This document shows positions 45,245 through 55,559 of a stretch of 64,000 nt of DNA, in pieces; the stretch's first letter is position 1, and each line of letters begins with the position of its first letter. Under the pieces are notes generated by a model. It was not told the origin of the DNA. It saw only the letters and a program-made list of their open reading frames with translations, and searched no databases. The translations under genes were made by a program, and so were the position numbers. Source of the stretch: Ceratothoa steindachneri (Eukaryota; Arthropoda; Malacostraca; Isopoda; Cymothoidae); NCBI GenBank assembly GCA_963969495.1, contig OZ018326.1, forward strand, positions 177,981,497 to 178,045,496, given 5' to 3'.

Positions 45245-45919
45245 CAATCCTTCACGTGTTTGACATATAACTCGAGCAAATATATATGAACAAATGAACT
45301 CTGTGCTATTGGCTTTTATATTGAATTTAGGCAACAACTTACATACCGCATTCTACATATAGAGGTGATGCGATTGCTGGTCGGCCCTCGGGCTGACTAG
45401 AGATTGTCATACTGCCCTTATATAAATTTCATTATCGGGTCGGAGATCCTCTCAGTATCATGGAAGGATTAGCGCTGGCTATCTAATTAACTATAAACAG
45501 TAATCAGCCAAGTTTCGCAAGGCTGTTTATTTAAAGAATATATGTTTACACCTAAGGTTTGTATCTATGTAAGAGTATAGGTCCTGCATATATGTTTAGG
45601 AAAAAAATTTAAATTTTTATCAGATGAATGGTAGCAGTAAATAAACAATTTGCATTTTAAATCCAGCATTTCACCTGTACATTGGATAGGTTCTATAAAA
45701 AAATTAGTGATAATATTTAAACTTTTGACTATTTCTAGTAGCTAGAAATTAGCTTTATGGCATTGCCAACTAGTATTAAAATGTAATGGACAATTTTGTC
45801 ATTAAATACGTTACCAAAGATAAAAGAAGTAAAAACATTTAATCGCTTGTAAAAGAGGGGTGTTTAATTACATTTTAAAATTTAGAAGTATAACCGCTTA
45901 GTTTATTATACCCCACAGA
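45245..45919. other. AT-rich DNA without recognised gene
   Basis: Sequence between the mariner remnant and I-like copy B. Nothing recognised. Confidence 0.5.
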
Positions 45920-46515
45920 GGCGCGACGATTTGCCATCCTGTCGCCGTGCTGACGGGACTCAGCACCACGTCCGGCCCCAGCTTAGCCTCTCTTCCTTCC
46001 TTCCAAACACTTTTCCTCTCTTTTCACACAACCTCTCCTACAACTTTCTCTGGTCAGCCTCTAATTTCACAGGGTAGATGTTGACCTTCTTCTCAAGCCA
46101 ACCGCCCCGGATCGGGGCTGAGGGGGGAGGAGCCAATGTTTCCTAATCCCTGAGCTCCGGTTCGGGATGGGTTTTTTTAAAACAACCTGCTTCATCCCCA
46201 CACATACATTCCTCACATCCCTTTTCCTCTGCTCTTTACATTCTATCCATTTTTACGCCGTGTCTAAGGTGGAGCCGCCATGCCGATGGACTGCCAGGCC
46301 ACCAGGCGGGAGAGGTGGTCCCAAATGGCGGCGCCTGGCTCTGCCAGTCCTGTAAGCACCTCTTGCAGTGCGGACAACTGCAAGAGGTGATGAGCTATTG
46401 CGTCCCGTATAAAAAAGAGGGTCATCATGCCCGATGATGAAAAAAAAAAAAAACCCAACCCCCAACTTCCCCTGAAAAAGCGACGGAGCTGCCCTCGGGT
46501 AGCTCCCGCAAAAAA
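45920..46515 (+). promoter_or_regulatory. 5' UTR with probable internal promoter (copy B)
   Basis: The first 600 bases match the start of copy C at many blocks, for example GGTCAGCCTCTAATTTCACA, GGGTAGATG and GATCGGGGCTGAG. Because two copies start at the same base, the sequence is transcribed from its own first base, as expected of an internal promoter in a non-LTR element. That promoter role is inferred; no promoter motif was identified. Confidence 0.5.
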
Positions 46516-48430
46516 ATGGAGGTCCTCCCCCTTGTGCTTGCACAGGGGACCCTCAATATCTCTTCAACCGTAAAGGAGGCTTACTCCTCCCCTACGCCTA
46601 CGGGTGAAGGGGACTCCCCCTCACCCCCTTCTCTGGAGGTGCTTTCGGGCACCTCCCTCTTACCAGTGGCAGCCCCCTCTGCTCTTTCCAAGGGGACTGC
46701 AAAGAAAGCCAGAAGGCAGCCCTTAGCCAGCCACTCCCCATTAAAGCAGCTCCGTGGGGCGAACCCACTTAGGGGAGAGAGAGAAGCCAGGCCCTTCCGG
46801 TCGCTTCCCTCAAAGGACCTGCTGGCAAGGATATTGAACATTGCCGGGGTTAAGGCCTGTGCCTCTCCACAAAAGACTAGTCACAATACTGCCAACCGGA
46901 CGTGCGATATCTTGGGAAGGGATGGCCAACTGGAGGCCCATCCTGTGACACACATAGTCCTTGAGGAGTCCCAGCCTCAGACGGTAGGACCTTCCATGGG
47001 GGAAAATTTTGGCTCGGCGCCAAGCACCGAACCCGAATCCGCCCCTATGCAAGGTCCTCCTCAAACGGCTGAGGTCTCCGAGGCAGTACAAGGAGGGGAG
47101 GATCTCTTCCGACAGGTGCCCCTACGACTACCAGGACCTTCTCCATTTCGGAGAGGGACCTGGCTGAGGCCGGTCCATCTGGCATGGGGGCTTCCGCTGG
47201 TGGAGGTGAGAAGCGGGTTCATTCCCCACCCTCCTCTCCTAAAAAGAAGAATAAAAAGACAAGAAAGACAAAGAAGACTCGGGGCTCCTCTCCATCAGTG
47301 GAGGCTGCGGGGAAGGATGGGTCTCCTGCCACTCTGGCAAGCGACCAAGCCGAGATCGGCAGATCCGGCCCCTCAGCCCCCCCGGATGTGGATCCCCTGA
47401 CTAAGCCTAAAAGTGCACAAAAAGCAGCCTCGATGACATCGGGGCGCCTCATTCAGAGGTTACCTGGCGTTTTCGAGCCCGCTTTTTCAAGCACTTCCTC
47501 CTAATTCGCTCCACTGATGGCAGCATGTTGTCCCAGGGCAACATGATCCATCAGAAAGAAGGATTAGCTAGTGCAATTGGTAGAGAGCCGAAGGTGACCC
47601 GCTTCTCGGATGGGAGCTTTCTAGCAAATGCGGTGAATCCCGCCGAGGCGGCCAAGATAAGTGCTCTTCGGACACTTCATGGCACCCCGGTGAGTGTGAC
47701 GCCACACTCTACCATGAACTTTGTGGGAGGAGTAGTTTATGCGAGGGAACTCGTTGACTACTCCATTGAGGACATCACCGTATACCTGTTAGACCATGAG
47801 GCGGTCAAGGTCCAACGTGTGATGAGAAAACAGGGAAGAGCTTCAAGACCCACCCCTACACTCTTCGTCACGTTCGACTGTGACAAGCTCCCTGAATCGG
47901 TGCGTGCCGGTTTGTACCGCTACCGCGTAAAGGCATTCATGCCACTGCCGCGGCGGTGCTATTACTGTCACCGCTTCGGCCATACGAATCACTCATGTAG
48001 ACGTGCAAAGTCTGGGTCACCCGAAGTCCGTGTAAATTGCTCAAGGTCGCACACGATAAGTCCAAATCGTGTGTAGGCAAGTGTGTCAATTGCGGAGAGC
48101 CGGGCCCTGCTTCTTCGAACTAATGTGGTGCATATCTCCTTGAGAATAAAATCCTGGCCGTTCAGGCCCAGGATAGACTCTCATTCCGCAAAGCTAAGGA
48201 CTTGGTCCTGGCGCGCCCAGCTCTGCCTGGGACGTCATATGCCTCAATAGTTAGAAAAGCACCCTCTGCTCCTTGGCTATCTAGGCCAACAAGCACTGTT
48301 GTTTCCGCGTTATTTCAGAGCCCTTCTGTGGGTTCATACGCAGCCCCGGCTAAAACCAGGGCTCCCACCTCTTCCCCTAGCGTGACCGTTTCCCGCAAGG
48401 CGAAATGGCCACGCGCCTCCACCTAGTCGT
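46516..48430 (+). pseudogene. Gag-like ORF1 (copy B)
   Basis: The frame from 46,516 (MEVLPLVLAQGTLN) gives a Pro/Ser-rich N-terminus with SLPSKDLLARILNIAGVKAC (about 46,803-46,862). A basic segment (KKKNKKTRKTKKTR, about 47,241-47,282) lies in a shifted frame. The frame then reads STDGSMLSQGNM, TRFSDGSFLANAV, HSTMNFVGGVVYARELVDYS, LFVTFDCDKLPESVRAG and the knuckle CYYCHRFGHTNHSC (about 47,958-47,999). A second Cys motif (CVNCGEPGPASS, about 48,083) is followed by a stop, and a Pro/Ser-rich end closes at about 48,426. The central domain plus knuckles is the usual RNA-binding gag of I/Jockey-type elements. At least three frameshifts are present. Confidence 0.8.
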
Positions 48431-48789
48431 TAGACTCACAGGAGGCAACACCTCTGAAGATGGTCGCTAGGCCATCTTTCGCGGTTCTTAAAGCTGTCCC
48501 CCGAAAGGAGGACAGCAACAAAGCAACTTCAGCTCCTTTGCTCACGCCCCGAGATGGAGCGAGTGGCTCGGAGATGGTGGTCCCTCGAAAAGAGAACCGC
48601 AACGCCCGCGTAAGGTATTGAGGCGGAGGGAGGAAAAGACTCGCATGGCGAGCCCAACCTCCCCCAATAGGTCTTCGAAGGCGACAGCGCCTTCAGCGCT
48701 TTGTCCGGCCACAAGCACCCGGGGTTTTGCATCCGGGAAGCGTACGGCTATTCCCGTGAGGGTCTTCAGTTCGAGGAGGGCCCCCGCAT

Positions 48790-49450
48790 CTCCTCCGAGC
48801 TAGGCTTGGAGGGCATATTCCTTCAATGGAATTGCCGTGGACTCTGGGCCAACTGGGAGGAGCTGCGGAGGCTCGTCCCGTTCACCGTCAGCTATCTTTT
48901 TGCAGGAGACCAGGCCAGGCGCGTGCCCTCTGCCCGCCCTCCCGGGGTATAAGGGTCTTGCGACCCCACCACCGCGGGATGGCCGTGCTGAGGGATAGGC
49001 GTCTTACACCCAGCATGATGTCTCTGTTCTTTATTTCTCTTTAGATACCTACTTTCAGGCAGTGGCTGTGCAGCTGTACCTGGATAGGAGGTATACTATC
49101 ATTTCTGCGTACATTCCACCGTCAGCTGACTTCGACGCGGGAGACTTCCGCCGTGTCGTGGCACGGTTGCCGAGGCCCTATCTCTTGCTTGGAGACCTGA
49201 ACGGCAGGCATCCTCTCGAGGGAGATTACTTCATAAATCCCAGTGGACAAGTCCTTGCCCATCTGATCGAAAAGCTTGAGATAGGTGTCCTAAACGTGGA
49301 TGAGTTTACGCATCACTGTACGAGAACCGCTTTATTTTCTTGCCTTGACCTATCTTTGTGCTCTTCGGATGCACAGCCTGATTTTGATTAGGGGGTGGTC
49401 GATGACCTCCATGGTAGTGTTCACTTTCCCATTCAAATATTATTTTCAGG
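48790..49450 (+). pseudogene. AP-like endonuclease (copy B)
   Basis: The domain starts with GIFLQWNCRGLWANWEELRR (about 48,812-48,871). AIFLQETR (about 48,892-48,915, another frame) holds the catalytic Glu. The open piece 49,062-49,391 contains RRYTIISAYIPPSADF, LLLGDLNGRHPLEGDY with an intact GDLN, and VDEFTHHCTRTALFSCLDLS. A TAG at 49,389-49,391 interrupts the frame. The closing motif reads GSVHFPIQ near 49,415 where copy A has GSDH, so the terminal Asp is changed to Val. The enzyme would nick target DNA to prime reverse transcription. Confidence 0.8.
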
Positions 49451-51480
49451 ATAATTGCCGCCTGAGAGCCCACCTCGGTGGTGCTTGGCGCGAGCGCGGT
49501 GCCCTGCATTTGAGGAAATGTCTGAATTCTCTATCTCAGTCAAGGAGTTTAGGTCGGTAGATGAGGCCATTAAGTTCTTTTCTGGCAACCTCATCGCCGT
49601 GGGCCTGACTACTATTACTAGGACGTCTGGCCGTTTTGCATGCCGACCACTCCCATTGGGGTCAGCCGAGTGTGAGACGGCCCTCAAACAGAAGCGTTAT
49701 GCCTATATGCGCTATAAGCGCTGCCCGAATGATTTCAAAGTCGCTGAATTTCGTTCGGCTAGGGCTAGGTTCCAGTATATATTTTCGAAGCACGCGTCCG
49801 CTCTTCTTGGCGGGCATACGTGTCTTTACTTAACGAGAAGAACCCTTTAGCTGAGGTGTGGAAGTGAGTCAAAAGGATTCGGAGCAAGTTCTCGCTTAAT
49901 GGGACCGCAATCTCGGACCCCGCGTCCGTGGCGGAATCCTTAGCGACCACTTTTTCCGCATTCTCTAGCCGTGATGCTGTTTCGCAAGCATTCAATGCAC
50001 GTCGTGATTTCGTGGAAGGCCGCTGGCTGGACTTTACCTACAAAGGCTGAGAACCCTTTAACGACAAGTTTACTGTGAGTGAGTTGCGTTCCGCTCTGGC
50101 TTCGTGCGCAGACACTGCCCATGGTCCGGACGATGTCCCGTACGCCATACTTCGACACCTGGGTGAGCAAGGCATAGCATTTTTGTTAGATGTGTTCAAC
50201 AGGATCTAGGTGAAAGGTCTTCTCCCAGACTCCTGGCGAATCGCTACTGTGCTCGCCTTTCGCAAACAGGGGAGAGATCACTCTACTCCGACCAGTTTCC
50301 GCCCATCCTCTCTAACCTCTTGCGTGTGCAAGTTGATGGAGAAATTGGTAAATGTTAGATTAGTCTATTTCCTGGACAGCGGAGGCCATCTGTCTTCTGC
50401 ACAGTGCGGCTTCCGTAAGTTCCACTCCACGTCGGATGCTCTGTTCCGACTGGAAAATGCCGTCTGCGAGGCTTTCCTTCGTAGACAGCACTACGCCACG
50501 GTCTTTTTCGATCTGGAGAAGCCCTATGATACCGCATGGCCATACAGGATCATGGAGACTCTCCACACGATGGGGGCGAGGGGAAGCCTCCCAATGTTTA
50601 TATCTGAATTTTTGCGAGATCGTCGATTCCGCATACGGGTGAGGGAAGCCCTCTCCGGCCCAAAGGAGCAGGACTAGGGTGTCCTCAGTGTCACACTCTT
50701 TGCACTGAGCATCAACGGCATCACCTCAGTGCTGCCCGAAGATGTTCTCGCTACGCTCTACGTGGACAACCTTTCGATCTTTTTTGGCGTGGCCCAGATG
50801 CCAACTCTTGAGCGTCGACTTCAACATGCATTGAACCGCGTCTCTTGCTATGCTGAAGCGCACAGGTTTCGGTTTTCTTTGGCCAAGACTAAGGTAATGC
50901 ACTTCTGCCGCTATCCACGGCTTCACCTCACCCCAGATTTGTTTCTTAATGGGGTGCGCCTGGATGTGGTTGAGTCGCACCGTTTCCTTGGTCTTGTATT
51001 CGACCGACGCCTCACGTGTAAGGCTCATTTTCAAAGCCTTAGGGTCTCTTGTACCCGCGCCATGGACATTCTCTGTTCCGTGACGTTTAGCGCTTGGGGC
51101 GCTGATAGGGCCACTGCCCTAATTTTTTATCGATCCTTTGTTCGTTCGAAGTTCGACTACGGATGCGAGTTTTTCATCCGCAGCCAAGCATTTATTGCGG
51201 AAGGTGGATTCGATCCACCACACCGGCCTTCGTCTTGCGACCGGTGCCTTCCGCACTTCCCCCATTGAGAGCCTGTTGGTCGATGCTGGGGAAATGCCAC
51301 TCGCTCTGTGCCGCGTGCAGTGCATCCCTCGCCTGTACGCGCGAGCCCGGCGCCCCCCTCTGTCACCAACATCTGTCACTGCATCCGCAGCTGATCTCGA
51401 CGGTGCATATGCTGCCGAGAGACGCCAGTCATACCCTAAGCCCTTTGGGTTTAGGGCCAGGAAACTCCTTTGAGAGGTAA
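49451..51480 (+). pseudogene. Reverse transcriptase (copy B)
   Basis: The linker is open from about 49,455 to 49,850, then frameshifted. RT blocks are HGPDDVPYAILRHLGEQG (about 50,117-50,170), LLPDSWRIATVLAFRKQG (about 50,218-50,272), FRPSSLTSCVCKLMEKLVNV, LSSAQCGFRKFHSTSD, FFDLEKPYDTAWPYR (about 50,504-50,548) and ISEFLRDRRFRIRV. The catalytic box at about 50,759-50,770 reads YVDN. The C-terminal part (LPEDVLATL through FVRSKFDYGCEFF, 50,729-51,170) is open. The segment VEGRWLDFTYKG to SELRSAL, absent in copy A, is present here near 50,012-50,098. Confidence 0.85.
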
Positions 51481-51599
51481 ATATAGCTCTCGGTCCGGTG
51501 GCGCCCCTGGTTCTGCCCAGAACGCCACCCTGGAGGGTACCACATTTGGCTATTTGTCGCCACGCCTCTGCTCCCAAAGCTTATACTGCGCCGGAAGTA

Positions 51600-52480
51600 T
51601 TGCGTTCGACCTTTTTGGAGCACACATCGTGTCACGCTGGAACCGTGCCAGTGTATATGGATGGCTCCAAGTCACAAGAGGAGGTCGACTTTTACGCCGT
51701 ATCCCCTCTGTTTGAAGTCAGCGGGGCTCTACCAGGCACTGCGTCTGTCTTCACGGCTGAGCTGGTGGCAATAAACCACTCGATACGGGAGATTAAGCGA
51801 CGTGCCCGGTTCGGAGACCGGATTGTGATCTATAGCGACTCATAAAGCGCCCTGAGTGCTCTCGGGGCATTGCAATCTCGGCATCCCCTGGTTCGCGATA
51901 TCCGTGACGCCACGGTTTTGGCGAGCCGGGCGGATGTCGAGATTATCTCCTGCTGGGTTCCTGGACATGTAAGAATTGCGGGGAATGAGCGCGTGATAAG
52001 GGCGCCAAAGAGTCCGCGAGGACTCTGCGACTGGACCAGCGTTTCGCTCTTCCTCACACCGACTACATGGCAGGAATACGGGCAGTTCTTCGGACTGCTT
52101 GGCAAAGAAAATGGGAGACAGTCGAAGGGAACTTAAAGTTGCGTGCCATTGCGCCGCGACTGTTCCCATGGACCTATCCCCCAATGCCGCGTCGTCTTCA
52201 GGTTGCTTTCTGTCGTCTCCGAATCGTTCAAACTCGTGTGATGCATCGCTATTTGATGGAGCGCTCGCCTGTCCCCTATTGCAACGACTGCGTCGTCCTC
52301 CAGACTGTTTAGCACCTTCTTGTCGAATATCCCAGTCTGGGTGGTCTTCGCGCACGATACCTGTCCCGGTACCGGGATGGGCGGGGTCACTACCACCTGT
52401 CCCTTGTACTTGGGACAGATTCGTACACATTGACTTGTGGACTTGTTGACTTCCTGGGGGAGGCCGGCCTTCTCCCTATT
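51600..52480 (+). pseudogene. RNase H and zinc-ribbon-like tail (copy B)
   Basis: RNase H begins with TVPVYMDGSKSQEEVDFYAV (about 51,643-51,700). FTAELVAINHSIREI (about 51,751-51,795) carries the catalytic Glu, and IVIYSDS (51,822-51,842) an Asp directly followed by a TAA. VEIISCWVPGHVRIAGNE (about 51,935-51,988) follows. The distal part reads RKWETVEGNLKLRAIAPRLF, MPRRLQVAFCRLRIVQTRVM, SPVPYCNDC and HLLVEYPSLGGLRARYLSRY (about 52,314-52,373). A Cys pair and a terminal His-Leu-Leu-Val-Glu motif are common at this place in I/Jockey elements. Copy A lacks about 98 bp of this tail. Confidence 0.8.
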
Positions 52481-52996
52481 ATTTAAGCAAGGTTTTTTGG
52501 GGTTTTTTTTTTTGTTTTCTTGCATGTTTTTTTTTGTTTTTTTTTCTTCTAGTCTCACGCTCCTGCACCCGAGGGACCTCTCCCCGACGCACCAGCTTGC
52601 TTCCTTTCCGCCTTTTGGGGGTGTTGTTTTTTTTCTCTTTAATTTTGTGGACTTGTTGACTTCTTGGAGGAGGCCGGCCTTCTCCCTATTATTTAAGCAA
52701 GGTTTGTTTTTTTTTGTTTCGTTTTGTTTATTTGCATTTGTTTTTTTTCTCTAGTTGCACGCTCCTGCACCGGAGGGACCTTGTTTTTTTTTCATTTTTT
52801 TTTTCCTTTAGTTGCACGCTCCTGCACCGGAGGGACCTCTACCCGACGCACCAGCTTGCTTCCTTTCCCCCGTTTTGGGGTGTTGTTTTTTTTCTCTTTA
52901 ATTTTATTTTTAAGTAGCCTAGAACTAGGCCAGTTTTAATACGGCGACTAATGCCCAAGTAGGCAGTCGCCAGATGAGCTCTTAAAAAAAAAAAAT
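52437..52996 (+). repeat. Expanded 3' UTR with tandem duplicated units (copy B)
   Basis: The phrase GGACTTGTTGACTTC, then GGAGGCCGGCCTTCTCCC, TATTATTTAAGCAAGG and a long T run occurs twice, starting at about 52,438 and about 52,647. The phrase CACGCTCCTGCACC, then GAGGGACCT, occurs three times (about 52,555, 52,757 and 52,815). Copy A has one copy of each. The closing tail CCTAGAACTAGGCCAGTTTT and the poly(A) follow. Confidence 0.85.
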
Positions 52997-53639
52997 TCCA
53001 AATTAACATTTTTACTTCTTAGCAGAGATTTTCCTCTTCAAGTTCCCGTAACTATACATGTAATTGTCGCATCTAATTTTGTTGTGATGTTCCTTTGTTA
53101 GGATATTTCTTTCTACCTGTTCATTGCCTCTAGAAGTGCAATACAACTCTTACTTAAGACCGTTCTATGTTCTTCTTTCTTGTCAATTTCTAATGTATGT
53201 GGCATATTTCTTGATAAAAAATGTTAGGACGTCAGACAAATTCAATTCCGTCGCATATAATAAAATTCTTTGGATAATAATAAAATCTACCCACTGAAAT
53301 TAGACCAATAGTTTTGGAGAAAAAATATAATTTCAAATATGCGTTTGTGGAAATTTAACAGGTCTGTTTTTATTAAAGAGTGTGGGTTAGGAAGAATAAC
53401 ATATTCTTCCGTCTCATATCAGATTTCTTTTCTTTTAAAAGGCTATTTTGGTTACTTTTGCCATAAACTAAATAATTTATCGCAATCAAAACTCGCAATT
53501 AGACTTAATTCCAGCGCCTTTTTTAATTGGCTTATGATGTTGAGTCTTTATTTACTAACATTCCCCTCAACTATACAATCAATTTAATATTAAATAAGGT
53601 ATTTTATTCTCAAAATACTTTTCCTGGATTTTCATGAAG
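52997..53639. other. AT-rich DNA without recognised gene
   Basis: An 82-codon open frame (53,339-53,587) has no recognisable motif. It lies just upstream of a Penelope-like RT and could hold a decayed N-terminus, but I cannot support that. Confidence 0.4.
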
Positions 53640-54352
53640 CTCATTAAAAAAAGGAGCTGGAATTAAGTCTTTCTGAATCTTGGTTCACGTTTAATAATAA
53701 AGTTTACTGCCAGATCGATGGTGTTGTAATGAGTTCTCCAATGGGACCACTTGCAGCTGACTTTTTTATGACACATCTCGAAGATCAAATGTTTTTTACT
53801 AATTTGGATTACAAACCCTCCTTGTACCACCGTTTTGTTGATGATTCCTCGGCAATTTTTAATAATCCTGCACATAGCCAACTTTTCTTGAATTTTTTTA
53901 ACACTCTACACCCCAACGTCAAATTCACCATGGAGTTAGAGTCAAAGGATAAGATGCCCTTTCTTAACCTTTTAATCACCCGATATAATGACCAACAAAA
54001 AATTAAAACAACCATTTACCGAAAAAAAACTTTCACAGGATTAAGTTTGAACTACTTTAGTTTTTGTGATTTCGGATACAAAATATCCACAGTGAAAACT
54101 TCAATACATAGAAGTTTCTCGCTATCATCCATTTACCAATCAATCCATAATGAATTTATTTTTCTTATGAAATATTTTCTAAAAAATTTATTTCATTTTG
54201 ACCTATATGATATAGTTTTAAAAAAGCTATTTGATAATCTCATTGACCCCCCTCAACCCAGCAAAGAAGTTCCTAAAATGGCTATATATTTATTAATTTC
54301 AGATGGTTTTTTTAAACGATACTTTGTAAAGAAAATTCCTATTTATTTTTAA
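53640..54352 (+). CDS. Penelope-like reverse transcriptase, C-terminal half
   Basis: The frame is open upstream of the ATG at 53,729 and starts near 53,640 with ELSLSESWFTFNNKVYCQID. It continues MSSPMGPLAADFFMTHLE, the RT motif that precedes the active site. The catalytic box is HRFVDDSSAIF (about 53,828-53,860) with both Asp present. LHPNVKFTMELESKDKMPFL, the CDFGYKISTVKTSIHRSF segment and the thumb follow, ending at a TAA at 54,352. In this family the RT is telomerase-related and primes at DNA ends. About half of the usual RT is missing at the N-terminus, so it cannot be active alone. Confidence 0.85.
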
Positions 54353-54360
54353 AAGATATT

Positions 54361-54773
54361 TTCCCCAAATCAACCCACAAATAGTTTTTATAAACAAACT
54401 ATCGATGGGAAGTTTCTTTAACAGTAAACATCCTATCTCTTTGGAGTTCCGCAGTGATAATGTCTATTTATTTAAATGTTCCAGTTGTACTGGAGCCTCT
54501 TACATTGGCAGCACTGTCAGGTCTCTTGGAGCTAGGTTCTCTGCTCATATGGGGATTAGTTGGCGCACAAACAAAGTATTAAATAAAAAGGAAAAGTCAT
54601 CTATTAGAGAACACACCATAAGCTGTAAAACTGACATTTCTATTGAGAATTTTCAAGTATTAGCCTTTAACAACAACAAACATTGCCTAAGAACCCTCGA
54701 ATCGTTAAAGATTAAACACTACAAACCTACACTCAATGAAGATTTAAGTGCAATATCATTATTAATTAACTAA
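54361..54773 (+). CDS. Penelope-like GIY-YIG endonuclease domain
   Basis: The frame differs from the preceding RT frame, so the two are separated by a frameshift near 54,355. It begins with FPQINPQIVFINKLSMGSFF, the standard linker, and continues DNVYLFKCSSCTGASYIGST (about 54,456-54,515), where VYLFKC and the downstream SYIGST match the GIY and YIG positions. A conserved Arg (LGARFSAHMG), SSIREHTISC and the terminal LRTLESLKIKHYKPTLN follow. The domain appears complete to the stop at 54,773. In these elements it cuts target DNA. Codon use is AT-rich, like the flanking sequence. Confidence 0.85.
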
Positions 54774-55060
54774 TTTCAACTACAGTTTGTTAGCTGTTTT
54801 GCTTTTTAACAAACCAAGCGTCACTGTAACCTATAAATACTAGCCCCATGTTAAACCCACCATTCACTCTCTAGGATGGATCCACTTTAGTAAGTACCCA
54901 AATTTACCGTTTTTATATTCAATATTTTTTAGACTCTTACAGTCTTTACAAAATTTAAAACAAAGTTTAAATTTACTATCTTTAAATAATGTCAGGTCAA
55001 TTTATCATAGCTTTTAATTAATTTTTGCAATAAACTTTAAAGTTATTAACTAAATTTTGA

Positions 55061-55362
55061 GTCCGTTTTAAAGCAAATTTAACTGTTACCAAATCATATT
55101 TTTTTTTAAAAATTTAACTTATAGTACATTTATTGATATTTTATAATTGGTCACCCTTTAAAATAATGTCTTGTTAGCCTTTACAAGTTTTCTTCTTATG
55201 TATTAGCCATTTTTTTTAGTCAGTTTTAAAGCAAATCTAACTGTTGCCAAGTCATATTTAAAAATTTTAACTTATAGTACATTTTACTGATATTTTATAA
55301 TTAGTCACCCTTTAAACTAATGTCTTGTTGGCCTTTTCAAGTTTTCTTCATATGTATCAACT
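55061..55362 (+). repeat. 158-bp direct tandem repeat in a Penelope-like 3' UTR
   Basis: Unit 1 starts GTCCGTTTTAAAGCAAAT at 55,061; unit 2 starts GTCAGTTTTAAAGCAAAT at 55,219. Both continue with AACTGTT.CCAA.TCATAT, AACTTATAGTACATTT, GATATTTTATAATT.GTCACC, CTTTAAA.TAATGTCTTGTT and CAAGTTTTCTTC. They differ by scattered substitutions and short indels. Confidence 0.9.
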
Positions 55363-55380
55363 TTGTAAACTTATTCTAGC

Positions 55381-55413
55381 TTGAAGATGAAAACTTGTAG
55401 TTTTCGAAACGTT
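55381..55413 (+). ncRNA. Hammerhead-like motif at a Penelope-like 3' end
   Basis: The sequence is GAAGATGA, a stem-loop (AAAAC, TTGTA, GTTTT), then CGAAACGTTG. GATGA and CGAAAC flanking a stem are the hammerhead core pattern. The position, after the 3' UTR of a Penelope-like element on the same strand, is where such motifs are known. The core departs from the standard CTGATGA at its first bases, so activity is uncertain. Confidence 0.5.
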
Positions 55414-55467
55414 GTGAAAAATTAAAAGATGCTGCATCTGTTTCTCGTGGCTCTGGGATTTACCCTC

Positions 55468-55472
<5 letters not shown>

Positions 55473-55514
<42 letters not shown>
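55473..55514. repeat. (TA)n microsatellite between two Penelope-like 3' ends
   Basis: An uninterrupted TA array of about 21 units. Penelope-like 3' ends face it from both sides. Confidence 0.95.
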
Positions 55515-55517
<3 letters not shown>

Positions 55518-55559
55518 GTGTATGTTTTTGCTTCTAGCAAGCTAGATCTTCAGCAGGAA

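Larger units (their letters stand above)
45920..52996 (+). mobile_element. I-like non-LTR retrotransposon, copy B, essentially full length
   Basis: This is the longest copy of the family. It begins with GGCGCGACGATTTGCCATCC at 45,920, closely matched at the start of copy C (61,011), which fixes the true 5' end. It runs 5' UTR, ORF1 with zinc knuckles, endonuclease, RT, RNase H, a zinc-ribbon-like tail, an expanded 3' UTR and a poly(A) of about 13 at 52,984-52,996. It is much GC-richer than its flanks. Frameshifts, stops and a YVDN catalytic box make it inactive. No target-site duplication is obvious by eye. Confidence 0.9.
53640..55450 (+). mobile_element. Penelope-like element, 5' truncated, best preserved copy
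   Basis: The order is RT from motif B onwards (53,640-54,352), GIY-YIG endonuclease (54,361-54,773), a long AT-rich 3' UTR with a 158-bp direct repeat (55,061-55,362), a hammerhead-like motif (55,381-55,413), and a 3' end beside a (TA)n tract. One frameshift between RT and GIY-YIG is the only clear break in the coding part, so this copy is relatively young. The RT N-terminal half is absent. Confidence 0.85.

Noticed and set aside
46253..46543. 96-codon minus-strand frame at the start of copy B
   Set aside because: It overlaps the 5' UTR of the I-like element, with no family motif; an antisense shadow.
51840..52430. 196-codon minus-strand frame in copy B
   Set aside because: It is antisense to the RNase H and C-terminal tail, which have clear motifs; GC-rich DNA gives long antisense frames.
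45900..53010. Target-site duplications around I-like copies A and B
   Set aside because: I compared the flanks by eye and found no convincing direct repeat; old insertions may have lost them.
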